Positions 34,701-46,766 of a DNA stretch of 64,000 nt are shown here, one piece after another (positions within the stretch are counted from its first letter, which is position 1; each line of letters opens with the position of its first letter). Made by a program: the position numbers and the translations under genes. Below the pieces are notes generated by a model. It was not told the DNA's origin, searched no databases, and worked only from the letters and a program-made list of their open reading frames with translations. The stretch comes from Flaveria trinervia (taxonomy: Eukaryota; Streptophyta; Magnoliopsida; Asterales; Asteraceae), in the NCBI GenBank assembly GCA_025506515.1, contig CM046443.1, positions 88,803,781 to 88,867,780 of the forward strand. Direction: 5' to 3'.

Positions 34701-35195
34701 ATAGAATACATTACCTGCTGCCATTTGGTGGACATTTGATCCCAAGACGATGTCTTAGGGGCCAAACATACATTTACCATGTGAAAAATCAGGCGCTCAG
34801 CGTCATTAAAGTGTTTCTTCATGATGGTGGTGGCACTGAGATCACCTTGATATCCATGCTGAGCAAATGATAGATCTATGGTGCCCTTCGGATATCCAGC
34901 AGGAGAGGTAGCATCACTCAGTTGAAGAATTTTACGGATTGTTGCAGGAGTAATGACTACTTCTTTGTTGTTGACGACTGACCGGAGGGATGGTGTGTTG
35001 CTCTCCTCAGTTGTAACAGTAACGTTCATCCAAAATGGTTCAAGGATTCGGCATGTAAGACGGGGTTCAGAAGGAATGCCTTGTTGTATTGGGACTGAAC
35101 CATAAGATCGATAGCAGTATCGAACTTAGTCCAGATCGGCGATTTGTGAGGTAGGCAACACAGTTGTGTCGCGGTTTAATTTGCATAGACGCCAT
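31725..35195 (-). pseudogene. Element C extra 3' ORF, frameshifted
   Basis: ATG at 35195 reads MASMQIKPRHNCVAYLT, matching B. Blocks in order: VVITPATIRKILQLSDA (35029-34631), DAERLIFHMVNVCLAPKTSS, a YPRF-type block around 34590, then a long Pro/Thr-rich linker. A charged domain at 33430-32831 follows (SRSMDKIIEQLFRQGFDTATL, ERLEIMIRFIAKYLGRSL), then TLRHTFQYQKERVRVWPDPR and LSEYYGPEFFFEGGAEEL near the end. The same domains in the same order as B argue that this is a real protein. It is interrupted by many one-base shifts, some of which may be sequencing error. No signal peptide or membrane span seen. Function unknown. Confidence 0.75.
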
Positions 35196-35955
35196 GGAGA
35201 GAAGGAAGTTTTGGAGAGGAACGTTAGGTTTGAAGAAGATGAAGCATGGAGAGCTCAGGTTAGGGGTATTTATAGGGTACGGGTGAGGAACGACTGAAGG
35301 ATGTGGTGTTAGTCATCAGTAGTTTTAAACGACCGTTGACATGGTATTATCCTTTCAGACGTTGAAACAGCTGAAGTCGTGGTTTAGGCATCAGTAGTTT
35401 AGAAAACTACTGAAGACCGTGGTTTTGACTTCAGATGATTGAAACAACTGAGGACATGGTGTTTGTCATCAGTAGTTATGAAACTACTGAAGACAGTGGT
35501 TTTGTCATCAGCTGTTGTAAACAACTGAAGACTTGGTATTAGTCATCAGTAGTTATAAAAACTACTGAAGACGTGGTTTTGCTTCAGTTGTTAAAATGAA
35601 ACAGCAGTTGTACAAACGACTGAAGAGAAAGTTCTCTTCAGCTGTTTTCGTCAATTCTTAGCTTTTCAGCTGTTTCAAACTGTCCTCAACACATTCATCA
35701 GTCTTTTGGCTGATTTCAGTTGTTTCATAGGACATCAGTACTTATCTGTTTTTACTGATTGCAGTAGTTATGACTGCATCAGTAGTTGTAACTACATCAG
35801 TAGTTTAGAGCAGATGAAGTACTTCAGTACTTGTGAGACATTTAGCCTTCAGTAGTTATAAAAACTACTGAGGTTAAAAGAGCTCATCAGTACTTATATG
35901 TGACAGGTACTCATGATCATCAGTATGAATTACTGAGATCATCAGTAGTTGTCAC
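35196..35955 (-). promoter_or_regulatory. Element C internal inter-ORF region: palindrome array, TATA box and leader
   Basis: Non-coding gap between RNase H and the extra ORF. Hairpin-like pairs such as TCAGTAGTT/AACTACTGA and CAGCTGTTG/AACAACTGA fill 35290-35950. CCTATAAATA stands at 35267-35276 and a pyrimidine-rich leader of about 70 bases runs to the ATG at 35195. It matches the layout in B. Confidence 0.65.
35267..35276 (-). promoter_or_regulatory. TATA box upstream of element C extra ORF
   Basis: CCTATAAATA on the minus strand, 72 bp before the ATG. It is identical to the element B motif. Confidence 0.65.
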
Positions 35956-37500
35956 CTATTCTAGCTGCAGCATACCAAGCCTTAACACCAGGTTTTGGAA
36001 AGTTGAACTATCCAAAGGCTTAGTAAAAATGTCTGCAAGCTCATCAGCACTAGGCACAAACTTAGGATCAATCAGACCTTTTTCAAAACAATCCCTTATA
36101 AAATGATGTCTGATCTCTATATGTTTGGTCCTAGAGTGCTGGACTGGATTTTTGACAATGCAAAGAGCTGAAGCACTATCCATTAACAATGGAGTCTTAG
36201 TCTCTGTAATGCCATAATCCAAAAGTTGGTTTTGAAGCCAGAGTACCTGAGATGTACAGCTTGCAGCAGCAATGTACTCTGCTTCAGCAGTGGAGTAGCA
36301 ATGAGTCGCAGGCTGCTGCTCTGCCAAGAAATCAAGCAGTTGCCTAGGAATGACATCCACCAGAAGTTGATTTCCTGGTCAACTTACACCCTGCATAGTC
36401 ACTGTCAGAAAAAGCAACTAATTTACCAGAATGTCCGGTAGAATACCATAAACCTAGAGATGGAGTGCCTTGCAGATATCTAAAGATCCTCTTGACTGCA
36501 ATCAGATGAGACTCTTTAGGTGCAGCCTGAAATCTAGCACAAACACATGTAGCAAAATAATATCTGGTCTAGAAGCTGTTAAATACATCAGGGACCCAAT
36601 CATACATCTGTAAAGTGTTTCATCAACCACTTTACCTTTCTGATCTGAGTCCAGTTGTGTGGTGCTCTCATGGGAGTAGAACAGGGCTTACAGTTTTGTA
36701 AATCAAACTTTTGCAAAAGATCTTTTGTATATTTGGATTGATGAATAAAAATTCCATCAGCCTTTTGTTTGATTTGCAACCCCAGAAAGAACTGTAATTC
36801 TCCCATGGCACTCATTTCAAACTTCTGTTGCATCAACTTTGTAAAGGCATCACACAACTTTGGATCAGAGGATGCAAAAATGATATCATCTACATAAATT
36901 TGAACAAGTAGATTATGCTGCCCAGCTTTCTTAATGAATAAAGTCTTGTCTATGGAGCCTCTAGTGAAATTGTTTTCCAGAAGAAAGTTTGATAATGTCT
37001 CATACCAGGCTCTGGGAGCTTGTTTTAACCCATAAAGAGCTTTATCAAGCTTATACACCCAATTAGGATGTTTATTGTCCTCAAAGCCTGGAGGTTGACA
37101 TACATAAACCTCTTCTTAACTTTTCCATACAAAAATGCACTTTTGACATCCATTTGAAAGACTTTAAGGTTTTGATAAGCAGCATAAGCTAAAAACAATC
37201 GAATTGCTTCCAGTCTGGCTACAGGGGCAAAGGTTTCATCATAATCAATACCTTCTTCTTGTGCAAACCCCTGAACAACCAGTCTGGCCTTGTTCTTAAC
37301 AATAAGCCCATTTTCATCAGTTTTGTTCCTAAACACCCATTTAGTGCCTATTGCACACTTACTGGAGGTAGAGGAACCAGTTCCCACACTTGCTGTTTCT
37401 TGAACTGAAGAAGCTCAAGCTGCATGGCATCAACCCATCCATTGTCCTTTAAAGCAATGTGATAATTCTTTGGCTCTTGCTGACTGATGAAGAGAGCATA
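35956..37500 (-). pseudogene. Element C reverse transcriptase and RNase H
   Basis: RT: CAIGTKWVFRNKTDENGLIV, ARLVVQGFAQEEGIDYDETF, FQMDVKSAFLYG, LYGLKQAPRAWYE, then VQIYVDDIIFASSDPKL with an intact YVDD. RNase H: STAEAEYIAAASCTSQVLWL, MDSASALCIVKNPVQHSRT, stopping after GMLQLE at 35956. It matches B closely. It is split into at least three frames by small indels. RT/RNase H copies the genomic RNA to DNA in the particle. Confidence 0.9.
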
Positions 37501-38896
37501 GAAGCAGAAATTTGACAATTGACTTCTTGTTGATACTCCAGCAGTGATATCACCAATGATTTGAGACATAGGGTGATTCTTCAGATCTTGATACACAATG
37601 AGATCTGTGCAAGTGTTTGTAGCCGGTTCAGCAGCAACAGATGGTGATGGTGAATCATTTCCTTGAAACCAATCAGTGGATGGTAATTCAAAGGAAGTTG
37701 AATTCGAAGAAATCTCATCAGCATTTGTTGTGGATGGTGCTACTGGCGCTACAGGAACATCAGGTCTAGTTGAGTCAGGCAGCTGATCACTAAACCTGAA
37801 GAGGTGAGTACTGCAATCATCATCATCATCAGCAGTACCACCAGGTGGTGAACTGTTGACAGGAGCAACAGCAGGAGTTTGATAAGGAACATATTGCAGT
37901 ATGTCCAAATCAAATAACTCCACAGGACTTTGTGGAATCTTGTCCTTTGGAGATTCATTAAACTTAACATGTAGAGTTTCTTCAACCATCTTTGTTCTGC
38001 AGTTGAAGACTCTGTATGCCTTGCAAGTAGATGAATAACCAACAAAGTATCCTGCATCCACCTTAGGATCAAATTTGTGGAGTTGATCCTTTGTGTTGAG
38101 AATAAAACAGGGACACCCAAATGCTTTGAAAAATGAAATCAGAGGAGCCAAATGATGGAGAACTTCATATGGAGTCTTCATCAACCTCTGATTTACAAAA
38201 CTCTATTTTGCACATAACAAGCTGTGTTGACAGCTTCGGCCCAAAAGGTCAATGGCAAACCTGAGTCAGCCAGCATGGACTTGCAGCTTCAATGAGGGTC
38301 CTGTTCTTTCTCTCCACTACTCCATTTTGTTCTGGAGTCCTTGGAATGCTGAACTGCCTTTTGATTCCCTTTGAAAGATAGAAGTCATCAAGTGTATGAT
38401 TTCTGAACTCAGTTCCATTATCACTCCTAATACACTTGACTGGAAGGGAATACTGCTTCTCAATGTACAGCACAAAGTGGATAATCTTCTGAGCAGCCTC
38501 ATCCTTTGAATGTAGAAAGAAAGTCCATACAAATCTGGAGTAATCATCCACAATTACCAGACAGTATTTCTTCTTTGCCATGCTCATTACTCTCACAGGA
38601 CCAAATAGATCCATATGCAGTAATTGCAAGCAGGCAGTGGACTTGGACACTTCAATAGGAGGGAATGAGACCTTGTGCTGTTTTTCTTTTAAACAAGCAG
38701 TGCAGGTTTCATCACAGTGGAACTCCTTTATTGGTAAGCCTCTGACTAAACTATTGTGGCTAAGCTGATTCATGTTTTTGAGATTAACATGACCAAGCCT
38801 CCTGTGCCACAGTTTAGATTCTTGAGAAGAGGCTTTGGAAAATAGGCAAGGATTGCCTTTGAGATCTATCTTCTTAGAGAGATCTAAGGCATACAC
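37501..38896 (-). pseudogene. Element C integrase and linker
   Basis: Open from 38896 to 38249: KLWHRRLGHVNLKNMNQ and TACLKEKQHK (zinc region), LLHMDLFGPV, VIVDDYSRFVW, RSDNGTEF and EQNGVVERKNRTLIEA, so all three catalytic acidic residues are present. A frameshift near 38200 separates the carboxy part (YEVLHHLAPLISFFKAFGCP, AYRVFNCRTKMVEETLHVKF) and the acidic, Ser/Thr-rich linker to RT (about 37900-37560). Confidence 0.9.
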
Positions 38897-38951
38897 TCTT
38901 CCTGTCCTGTTGGCTTTCAGGAGAGTGTGTGATCATCCAACACCTTGTCAA

Positions 38952-39278
38952 TCAAGTGCAAAACTTTGGATGACAGAATCCTACAGTTTTGACTTGTGAA
39001 AAGGGCAACATGGCCTTTATCAACATTTGACTGACACTCAAGAGGTTGTACTTGAGATTTTCCACATGATTAACATCATCAAATTTGATTTCTCCATTGG
39101 AGACAAAGCCCTTACCGATGATGTAACCCCTAGCATCATTGCCAAAAGAGACAAATCCCTTCTTTCCTTGAGAGTAGTCATGAAGAAGAGAGATGTTCCC
39201 AGTCATGTGCATAGATCCCCCACTGTCTACATACCAGATGCTACTTGGCATGTTGAAGAACCCTGCAATAATAAACAA
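38952..39278 (-). pseudogene. Element C protease
   Basis: An open frame with IWYVDSGGSMHMTGNISLLH, SFGNDARGYIIGKG and NLKYNLLSVSQM. The DSG active site is intact. It lies between gag and integrase and is likely part of one polyprotein in a functional ancestor. Confidence 0.87.
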
Positions 39279-39599
39279 TCAGTTAGTTTAGAGACCCAAA
39301 CCTTTTTGGTTTTGGGCCTGGTCTCATCAATAGATGGTAAACTAACATGTTTATTTGTAACAACAGCCTGAGAAGAAGAAGATGGTGTAGAAGAGGAGTC
39401 CTTTGGCTTAGACCTCCTTTTCTGTGGTTTCAACATAGGAGAATCTAGTTGGTTAACTCTACCCAACAGATGTTGTACCATCATCACCAGCTGTGTCTGA
39501 TTTTGTGATAAAGCTTTCAGCTCATCAGACACATTGCTAGTGGAGTTAGATAAGGTCCTATGTTGCACCTTCTTCTTTTGAGCACCCTCAGCTGTCACC

Positions 39600-42104
39600 T
39601 GTTTAACTCCTTCCTTTTGGATTGCTTTAAGGACTAAGGGTTACAGGATTTGATGTTGCTGATACAAATGTGGTCTCAAACTCAGTTTTCATTTTTACCA
39701 TTTTCTCATTAATTTTCTTTTTTGTTTGAGTTTGGAACCCTTTTGTACCAACAATCATCTGTAAGATGATTGAACAAACCACATACTTCACATGGTTTCT
39801 TCTTCATCTTAGGTGATCATCAACTAAAGATGGTGAAGCAACAGAAGACTTGTTCTTCAATGCTTTGGAAGCATTGGTTGCTTTCTTGACAGCCTCTTTA
39901 GTAGCCTTCAAACTCTTTCTACTGCCAGTTTTCTTCTCTTCAGTGCTGACAGCAGTTGAAGTTTGAACTTCAGGTGTTAAATCCTGCTCTCCAGTCCTTT
40001 CAGGACCTTCAGGATTGACTCCTGAGTTGATCAACCTATTGATCATGTGAATGTCAGCATTTGGACCATCAACATCAGCTGATAGGTTCAAAGAGGACTT
40101 GATGCTGACTGCTACTTCTGATTGTGCTGTATCAGAAGGTAGATCACATGATGTGATGGATTGGTTATCACTCTCACATCAGATTCTACCTCTGCTCTTG
40201 GGGTAAAATCTGTAGGTGGAGCAGTGTGATTGTAGCCAATTCCAAACTTCACATTTGAAGCAGATTGCTTACTAAGAAGCATTTCAAAACCTTTGCATGA
40301 TTGTACCCATCTATCACACTCGACCTGGGTAACTGCAAGGGTTTCTTTGAGATCTTTGTACTTCTCTAGAAGTACATCTTCTCTAGCCTTATCATCAATT
40401 ATTTGGCAATTCAGTTTATAAACCTCATCATTTTTATCTTTGAGCACAAACTCAAACTCAGCTTTGTTTTTGGAAATTATTGTTCTAGCTCAATGTTCTT
40501 ATTAATTAAGCTACATTTGCTTCTCTAATGGAAGCAAATGCTGCTATGCATGGTTCAGAACATAATTTGGCTTTTGCCTCAGAGGATACCTGTGATACCT
40601 GAGGTGTAGAGGCATTGGAAGATGAAGTATCAGCAGACTCCAAAGCCATAAGAGCTAGATTCCAAAGGGACTGTCACCACCATGTTGACCAGCACCTGAG
40701 AACAGTTGATCATGACCAGACAAGTCATCTGGTAAACTGCTCCAGTCAACAACTCCTGGGGTGAAGAAGCTGTGTTGTTGAGATGAAGGTTGTTGATGAG
40801 ATAGGGAAGGCTGAGGTTCTGGTAATGCATGAGGTTGTGGTGTCATAGGAACTTGAACTTGATTTGACTGTGGCATGTAATAACAGGGTACTGATATGGC
40901 ATTTGACCCTGAGGAACAAAATATGCCGGAGATTGTTGTTGAGGATGATGACTAGATGTGACAGGATGTTGCCCTCTGTGTTGTTGACTATTGCCAGGAA
41001 AAGTCACAAAGGGTGCAGTAGAGTTAGATCCAGTTGATCTACACTCTCTTGCAAAGTGTCCAAGCCGTTGGCATTTGTGACACCTCAACTTGCTCTTGTC
41101 AAAAACAACTTTGGTTTTGCCAGAGAGTCCTGGGAATTTTCTTCCAGTTCTTTTGTAGAACTTCTGAGATCTGATATTTATCAAGGCCATTTGGCTCAAA
41201 ATATCCATCTCTTCTAAGTCATCATCAGCAATCCCCTTGAGATCATCCATAATGAAACATAGATTGTCATTATTACACCAGTGAACTGACCATCAACACT
41301 TACAAATGCAGAATCAGAAGTGCTCGAAGAGAAATTAATATGCTCATCATACTGGCATTCAGATGAAACATATTCTGACTCATGACCCACCAAGGCAGTG
41401 TTGCCTTGTATAAAGTCTTCAGTGAGCTTTCCAGATGAAGACAGCTTTCTCTTCTGTTCTATCTCTCTCTCAAAAGTGAGCAATTTCCATGGAGTTGGGT
41501 GAGAGATAGTTTGTCCAAACTTGCACTGGAGCGTAGGACAATAGTATATGTCCCATCTCTCAGGCAGTGATCTGAGAAATCTGTTATCATCTGAATATTG
41601 GTGTATTCAAGTTGACCATTTTTAGTTCAGATATCAAACAAGAAAACCGCTCATATTGTTGAGTCAGTGTCTCACCCTTTCTATGAGAGAATGTCTCATA
41701 TTGTTGGGCAAGAATTTCTCTATTATTTGCCAAGACCTCATCTGTTCCTCCAAATTGTTCTTTCAAAGCAATCCAGAGGTCATGGGCTTTCATGATGCAT
41801 TAGCCCAGAATAAATTTCATTGGGCAAAGCCATGGCCAGAATTCCATGGGCTTTTGCATCAATCTCAAGCAACTTCTTATCCTCATCTGAGTATTGCTCC
41901 CTCCTCTTCGGAACCATTTGATGGGTTCCGGGTTATTCACCATAGGCTTGTGTGGACCATGTACCACTGATGTCCAACACCCTGCGCTGTTAACAGACAG
42001 GTGATGGAGCATACGTCTTTGCCATATGTTATACTCATTCCTAACCAGCATAGGAGGCTTGGTTGAGGAACCAGTATTGTGAGGATCATGGAGGGAGTGG
42101 TCAT
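39600..42104 (-). pseudogene. Element C gag, fragmented
   Basis: ATG at 42104 follows the PBS, but a small indel shifts the frame after MTTPSM compared with B. The UBN2-type core is at 41793-41587 (HDLWIALKEQFGGTDEVLAN). FYKRTGRKFPG and the knuckle CHKCQRLGHFAREC are at 41250-41030. A Pro/Gln-rich stretch, a coiled coil (40447-40260) and a second intact knuckle, CEVCGLFNHLTDDC (about 39800-39750), follow. The layout equals B. Confidence 0.87.
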
Positions 42105-42323
42105 TTTCAGTTCAAAAACAGTTTAGTTCAAGTTTTAAAAAGTTTTAGACAAACCACAACAAACTCAATGAGAACCAAGAAAAGATCTCAGGATGAATGA
42201 GCAGAAATACAGAAAATTCAATCTCTATAACCGTTTCTTGCAAAAACAAAAGCTAATTCAATCAAACTTGGATCTTGAATAGCAGTTTCAATGATCAATT
42301 ATTAGATCGATCAATGATTAACT

Positions 42324-42335
42324 GCTCTGATACCA
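42324..42335 (-). other. Element C primer-binding site
   Basis: Minus strand TGGTATCAGAGC, two bases from the 5' LTR, complementary to initiator tRNA-Met. Confidence 0.93.
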
Positions 42336-42337
42336 TT

Positions 42338-43224
42338 TGACAGGATCAGTGATCACAAGTTTGATGTATCAGAATATAAGCAGCGGAATACAAACACGAA
42401 TTAGACAAATTGTAGCAAGCAATCGATATGTAAGCATTAAGACCGCATACGGTTATAGGGAGAGAATATGTATTTCTGATTTCTAGGAATGTTTATAGAT
42501 GTAGAATATTTCTAATCAAATCAATCATTCATTCCATTCAATTACTCATTTCACTCACTAATTACAATAGGTTGTCACTCCTTATATAGAGTGCAACAAT
42601 CACTGTTGTCACGGAAAGTGACAACTGGCAGATCCAATACAAAAATAACTAATTCTTAACAAACTACTGAAATGTTCACAACTACTGAGAAATATCAGCA
42701 GTTAAGTACAAAATATAAAACTACTGAAACTACAACGACTGAAGAACAAGCTCTTCAGTCGTTTTACAAAACTACTGAAACATAGAAAATAAAACTACTG
42801 ATATCACAACTACTGAAGAAGTACTCTTCAGCAGTTGTGACAAACTGCTGAGGCTTCAGTACTTGATCTTCAGACTTTGACCTTCAGGTGTTTCATCAGC
42901 TGATGACTTCAGTAGATATCATCAGCTGATGTCTTCAGTCTTTGTCTTCAGACTTTGTACATCAGTTGTTGATCTTCAGTACTTGTGAACTCTTCAGCTG
43001 TTGCACTTCAGTACTTTGGTCTTTCAGCTTCAACACTTGTGTTCTTCAGCTGTTGTACTTCAGCACTTGGTTCTTCAGCTGTTAAGGTCTTCAGCACTTG
43101 ATCTTCAGCTGTTGAAGTCTTCAGCACTTGTCAAACTACTGATGAGGCTTTCAGCAGTTGTTGTGATACCATGTGGGACTTAGAGGTTTTCTGATCTTGG
43201 CTCATTGGTTCTTTTGGTCCAACA
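42338..43224 (-). repeat. Element C 5' LTR
   Basis: 887 bp. TATA-like TCTATATAAG lies on the minus strand at 42581-42590. The palindrome-rich U3 matches the left copy. Confidence 0.94.
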
Positions 43225-43277
43225 ATATATGTAGCGCTACTTAGGAAATTAGTCCTGACACCAAGAAGATAAGTGGT

Positions 43278-44024
43278 GTGATGCTATATATCTACACAGT
43301 GTCCATTGTGATTGATTTTGGGGGAAGTTGGGATGACCAATTACCGTTAGCTGAATTCTCGTACAACAATAGCTATGATGCCAGCATTGGTATGCCACCA
43401 TACGAGATGCAATATGGTAGAAGATGTAGGACGCCCATAGTTGGGGAGACATTGGGCAGAAGGAATTGGGGAGCGTCGAGGTAATCGAGGCTACGACTGA
43501 GAAGCTTGAGAATATTAAAGCGTTCATGAAGGCAGCTAAAGATAGGCAGAAGTCGTATGCCGATAGACGATGCAGACCGGGTTATGTTGAAGGTCTCACC
43601 TTGGAAGGGTATTATCTGATTCAGGAAGCGGGGCAAATTGAGCCCAAGATATATAGGCCCTTTCCGAATCATTGCTCGAGTAGGAGAGGTGGCCTACAGA
43701 TTGGAGTTACCAGATGACTTAAGTGGAATTCACCTGAAATTCCATGTATCTCATTTGAGAAAGTGCTTAGCTGATGAAGACATGATTGTTCCATTGGAAG
43801 ACATTGAAGTAGATGAAAGGATGAATTATGTGGAGCAACTAGTGGCAATCATCGATCATAAAGAGAAGAGGCTGTGAAATAAAGTGGTTCCTCTTGTGCG
43901 TGTACAGTGGAAGTACAGGAAGGGATCCGAGTCTACATGGGAGATTGAGGAGGAGATGAGGCAGTATTATCCTCATCTATTGAGGAATAACAGGTTTCGG
44001 AGACGAAACCATATAAGGGGGTAG
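43278..44024 (+). pseudogene. Element D integrase carboxy end and chromodomain
   Basis: WDDQLPLAEFSYNNSYDAS and PPYEMQYGRRCRTP are the end of the integrase core region. EKLENIKAFMKAAKDRQKSY follows, then the GPFRIIARVGEVAYRLELPD block and HVSHLRKCLADEDMIVPLED. After an in-frame TGA near 43876 the chromodomain (VRVQWKYRKGSESTWEIEEE) ends at a TAG overlapping the polypurine tract (ATAAGGGGGTAGACT). Chromodomains guide integration to histone-marked chromatin. At least two frameshifts occur. Before about 43285 homology to E stops. Confidence 0.87.
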
Positions 44025-44027
44025 ACT

Positions 44028-46172
44028 TGTAACCCCGGTTATTTAAAAAGACAAGAAATGAAGAATAAAAAGAAAGAAAATCAATAAAGTCCAAGTCGAG
44101 GGACTAAAAGTGTCCAAAAGGACAAAATTTTGAAAAAGTTGGTGTAAAGGTGGGCATGGCCGCCCACCCTCACTTCACATCAACATTTCTTCGGTTTTAG
44201 AGAGAGAGAGAAGCAGGGGAAAACTCTTGGCTGAAGAAGAAGAAGAGAAGTGAATTCAAGTTAAGAATTCAAGGTTTTTAAATGTTTATGACGGGTTTTG
44301 TCCTGATTGTATGCATATGTGCTTATGTGTTGTGTATGTGCTCGGGTGTGTGTGTTTGATGTTGTTTTTAGGTGTTTGAACTCATTGCAAGCGGGTTAGA
44401 AAGGAAGAAATACCCAAGTTGCATCAGGTGAGTTCTAGACCCTGGTTTTTACTTGTTTGAAACTATTTTGGGGCTAAAAATGTATTAAAATGATTTTCAA
44501 AGTTTATGTATGTTTACCCGTATGTAATGTGCATGATTGGATGTTGATTCTTGAATGCTTATAGGTTGTTCGTGTTTAGAATAGCCACATTTAGCTTAGA
44601 ACAGATGGGTTTGATGATTGGGTTTGAAAACATACTAGAAACATGTTGAACAAAAGGTCCATGCGCCTAGATAAGGCTCATGCACTTGAAAATGCCTTAG
44701 AAAGATTTAAGTGAAATCCATGCACCTGAACGGTAGCCCATGCACCTAAGATTAGCTTAGAAATGTTTAAGTACAACCCAAGCACCTGAACAGTGGTCCA
44801 TGCGCCTAGAAATGCTAGCCGGACGACTAAGTGTAGGGCCATGCGCCCCAATAGTGCCCATGCGCCCAAGTGGCTCATGCGCCTAAGTGTCCATGCGTCC
44901 GAATAATCCATACGCCTAAGTGTTCATACGCACGAATGGTGCCCATGCGTCTGAATAGTTCATGCGCCTAAGTGATAAAATGATTAAGTGTTGGCTGATG
45001 CGCCTACATAGTGACGAAACACCCGAACAGGGCTCATGCGCCCAAATAGTGCCCAAGCGCCTAAGCACTTAGAAATTTTTTACTGAATTTTCTAGGAGTC
45101 TGTGCTTTAGGGTTTTTGACCAAGGTTGACTAAGGGCTTATTAATGATGATGTTTCATGCATGATATGATTAGTTATTATTGTTCCTTATTATTGTTATT
45201 GCTATTATTATTACTTATAGTATGTGACTTTACGTGGTATGTTATTATCGTAACGTAAAGTATATCGTAATAATAAAGTGAAAGAGCAATAACGAAAAGA
45301 AGAGGAACATTAATGAAAATGTTAACAAGTCTGGCAAGCTTACAGGAGGTGCACGACCATGTTTTCGTTAGCTCAACTATGCTGCGGGTTAGCTACCCTA
45401 TTATGCACACAGGGCCGATCAATTGAGATTGCTAGGACCTTTGTAGCGTGCCTACGTGATTGGGTTGGCCTTGTACACAGTAAACAGTACCTTTTCGAGG
45501 GATACAGTTGACCCTTCGAGGGATACAGTTGACCCTTTCGAGGGATACAGTTGACCCTTTTGAGGGATACAGTTCACCCTTTTGAGGGACATAGTTGAAC
45601 CTTTTGAGGGATATTGATGGCCCATCACCCGTTTTCCATCACGCATATAGTTAGGGTATGCTCACTGGTCCATACAGAAAGTGAAACATAAAGATAAAAG
45701 TTTACAGAACAGACAAGGCATACAGTAAAGAGAACGAACAATATTTGTTCATATAGTTAATGCGTGCTCGCATATACAGTACAGAGTTGTATTTTACAGA
45801 AAAGAGTATTTTCTTATACAAAATATAGAAAGTATTTTATTAGTTTTAAAACTAGAACTCACTCAGAAACGTTGATTTTTATACATTTTCAGTTGGTAGG
45901 TAATTATTGCTGAGAATGGCACGAGGGTGAAGCTACTCGGCAGGGAAAGACTGACATCCATTCGTACTCTATGTTACTGTTGTTTTGTAATGCATATAAA
46001 CAATTCTTTTGTAAACAGTTAATGATGATGTATTGCTTAACAACGGTGTTTTAAATGAATGAATGGTTTTTGATAAATCATTTCCACTGCTTAGGTTTGT
46101 ATAATTATAATGTTTAATGTTTTAACTGCTGTGATTGACTAACTGTGAGGTTTTTGGGAACGGGGCCTTACA
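44028..46172 (+). repeat. Element D 3' LTR
   Basis: Starts TGTAACCCCGG and ends GGGCCTTACA, followed by TTAGT. Its 5' third matches E's LTR in reverse. It contains CATGCGCCTA-type repeats (44660-45070) and a 22-bp tandem array (45490-45620). A poly-T and purine-rich start and a leader with ACTCACTCAG near 45860 are shared with E. Confidence 0.9.
45490..45620 (+). repeat. 22-bp tandem array, about six units
   Basis: The consensus unit is about CCCTTTTGAGGGATACAGTT plus GA. The CCCTTTTGAGGG part is itself a near-palindrome. Units decay toward the right. The array is absent from E's LTR, which has different repeats at that place. Confidence 0.88.
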
Positions 46173-46766
46173 TTAGTACATTGTAAGCACATAAAAACTG
46201 AATAATTTACTACTATATATGTATCAATAGATTTTTATATAAAATATTTTCAAATCTAACCAAGTTGGTATAAGGGCCTGCAATATTATCATCAAACATA
46301 TGAGCTCCAAAAGCTGAAAAAGATTGTATGTAACACATTAGTACTAAGAAAATATAAAAAAACATGTATAAATTTAATGCAACCATGTATAAATATAAAC
46401 GATTAAAATAAGTTTTTACATAAGAATGCATTACACATACATAATAATATTTTCTTCTTAATTAAGGTAAACTCCATTGATATGATCACGTAAAATTCCA
46501 GTGCGGTTGATGTGGTACAACTCTTCAATACCTAGCAAAAATGGCAGTAGATCATCAAACTAGTCCTATTCCTCCTTGTTACTAACCATGCCTACGCCAT
46601 GAATACATCGTTTACCTTGCAAAACGATGTAATATAGTGAATTATTAGGGTCTTTGACAAAGAAAATTTGTGTGACATGTTTTGCCAAAACGAAAAGTTC
46701 AGATTTATACCATCAATGATAAGGTTGACTAGTTGTTAGGGGACTGTGTATGTACGGAGTACTAAC
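46173..46766 (-). pseudogene. CACTA transposase fragment (DUF4216-like)
   Basis: A minus-strand frame at about 46700-46458 reads KHVTQIFFVKDPNNSLYYIV, then LQGKRCIHGVGM. Two stops follow, then FDDLLPFLLGIEELYHINRT and a TAA. This matches the carboxy region (DUF4216) of plant CACTA TNP2-type transposases. A further possible exon at 46320-46213 reads FSAFGAHMFDDNIAGPYTNL after a CAG acceptor. It is bounded by the LTRs of D and F. It may be part of the same element as the CACTA terminus at 28463. Confidence 0.65.

Larger units (their letters stand above)
30788..43224 (-). mobile_element. Element C: Sirevirus-like Ty1/Copia retrotransposon
   Basis: LTRs start TGACAGGATCAGTGATC and end GGTCCAACA. 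Minus orientation: PBS at 42324-42335, PPT beside 31676. The same gene order and related proteins as B make it a close family relative. The flanks TAGTT and ATATA do not match, so no target duplication exists. The LTRs are nearly identical, with about six transitions and about nine small indels by hand. Protease, RT and integrase active-site motifs are intact although frames are broken. This is the youngest-looking element here. Confidence 0.94.
43225..46172 (+). mobile_element. Element D: 3' remnant of a Ty3/Gypsy chromovirus
   Basis: A plus-strand remnant holding only the end of integrase, the chromodomain, PPT and 3' LTR. Everything 5' is missing where element C begins. It is the same family as E: protein and LTR ends match. 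The LTR is 2145 bp against 2147 bp in E. Its likely clade is Tekay/Del-like, from the chromodomain and long LTRs (inference). Confidence 0.88.
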
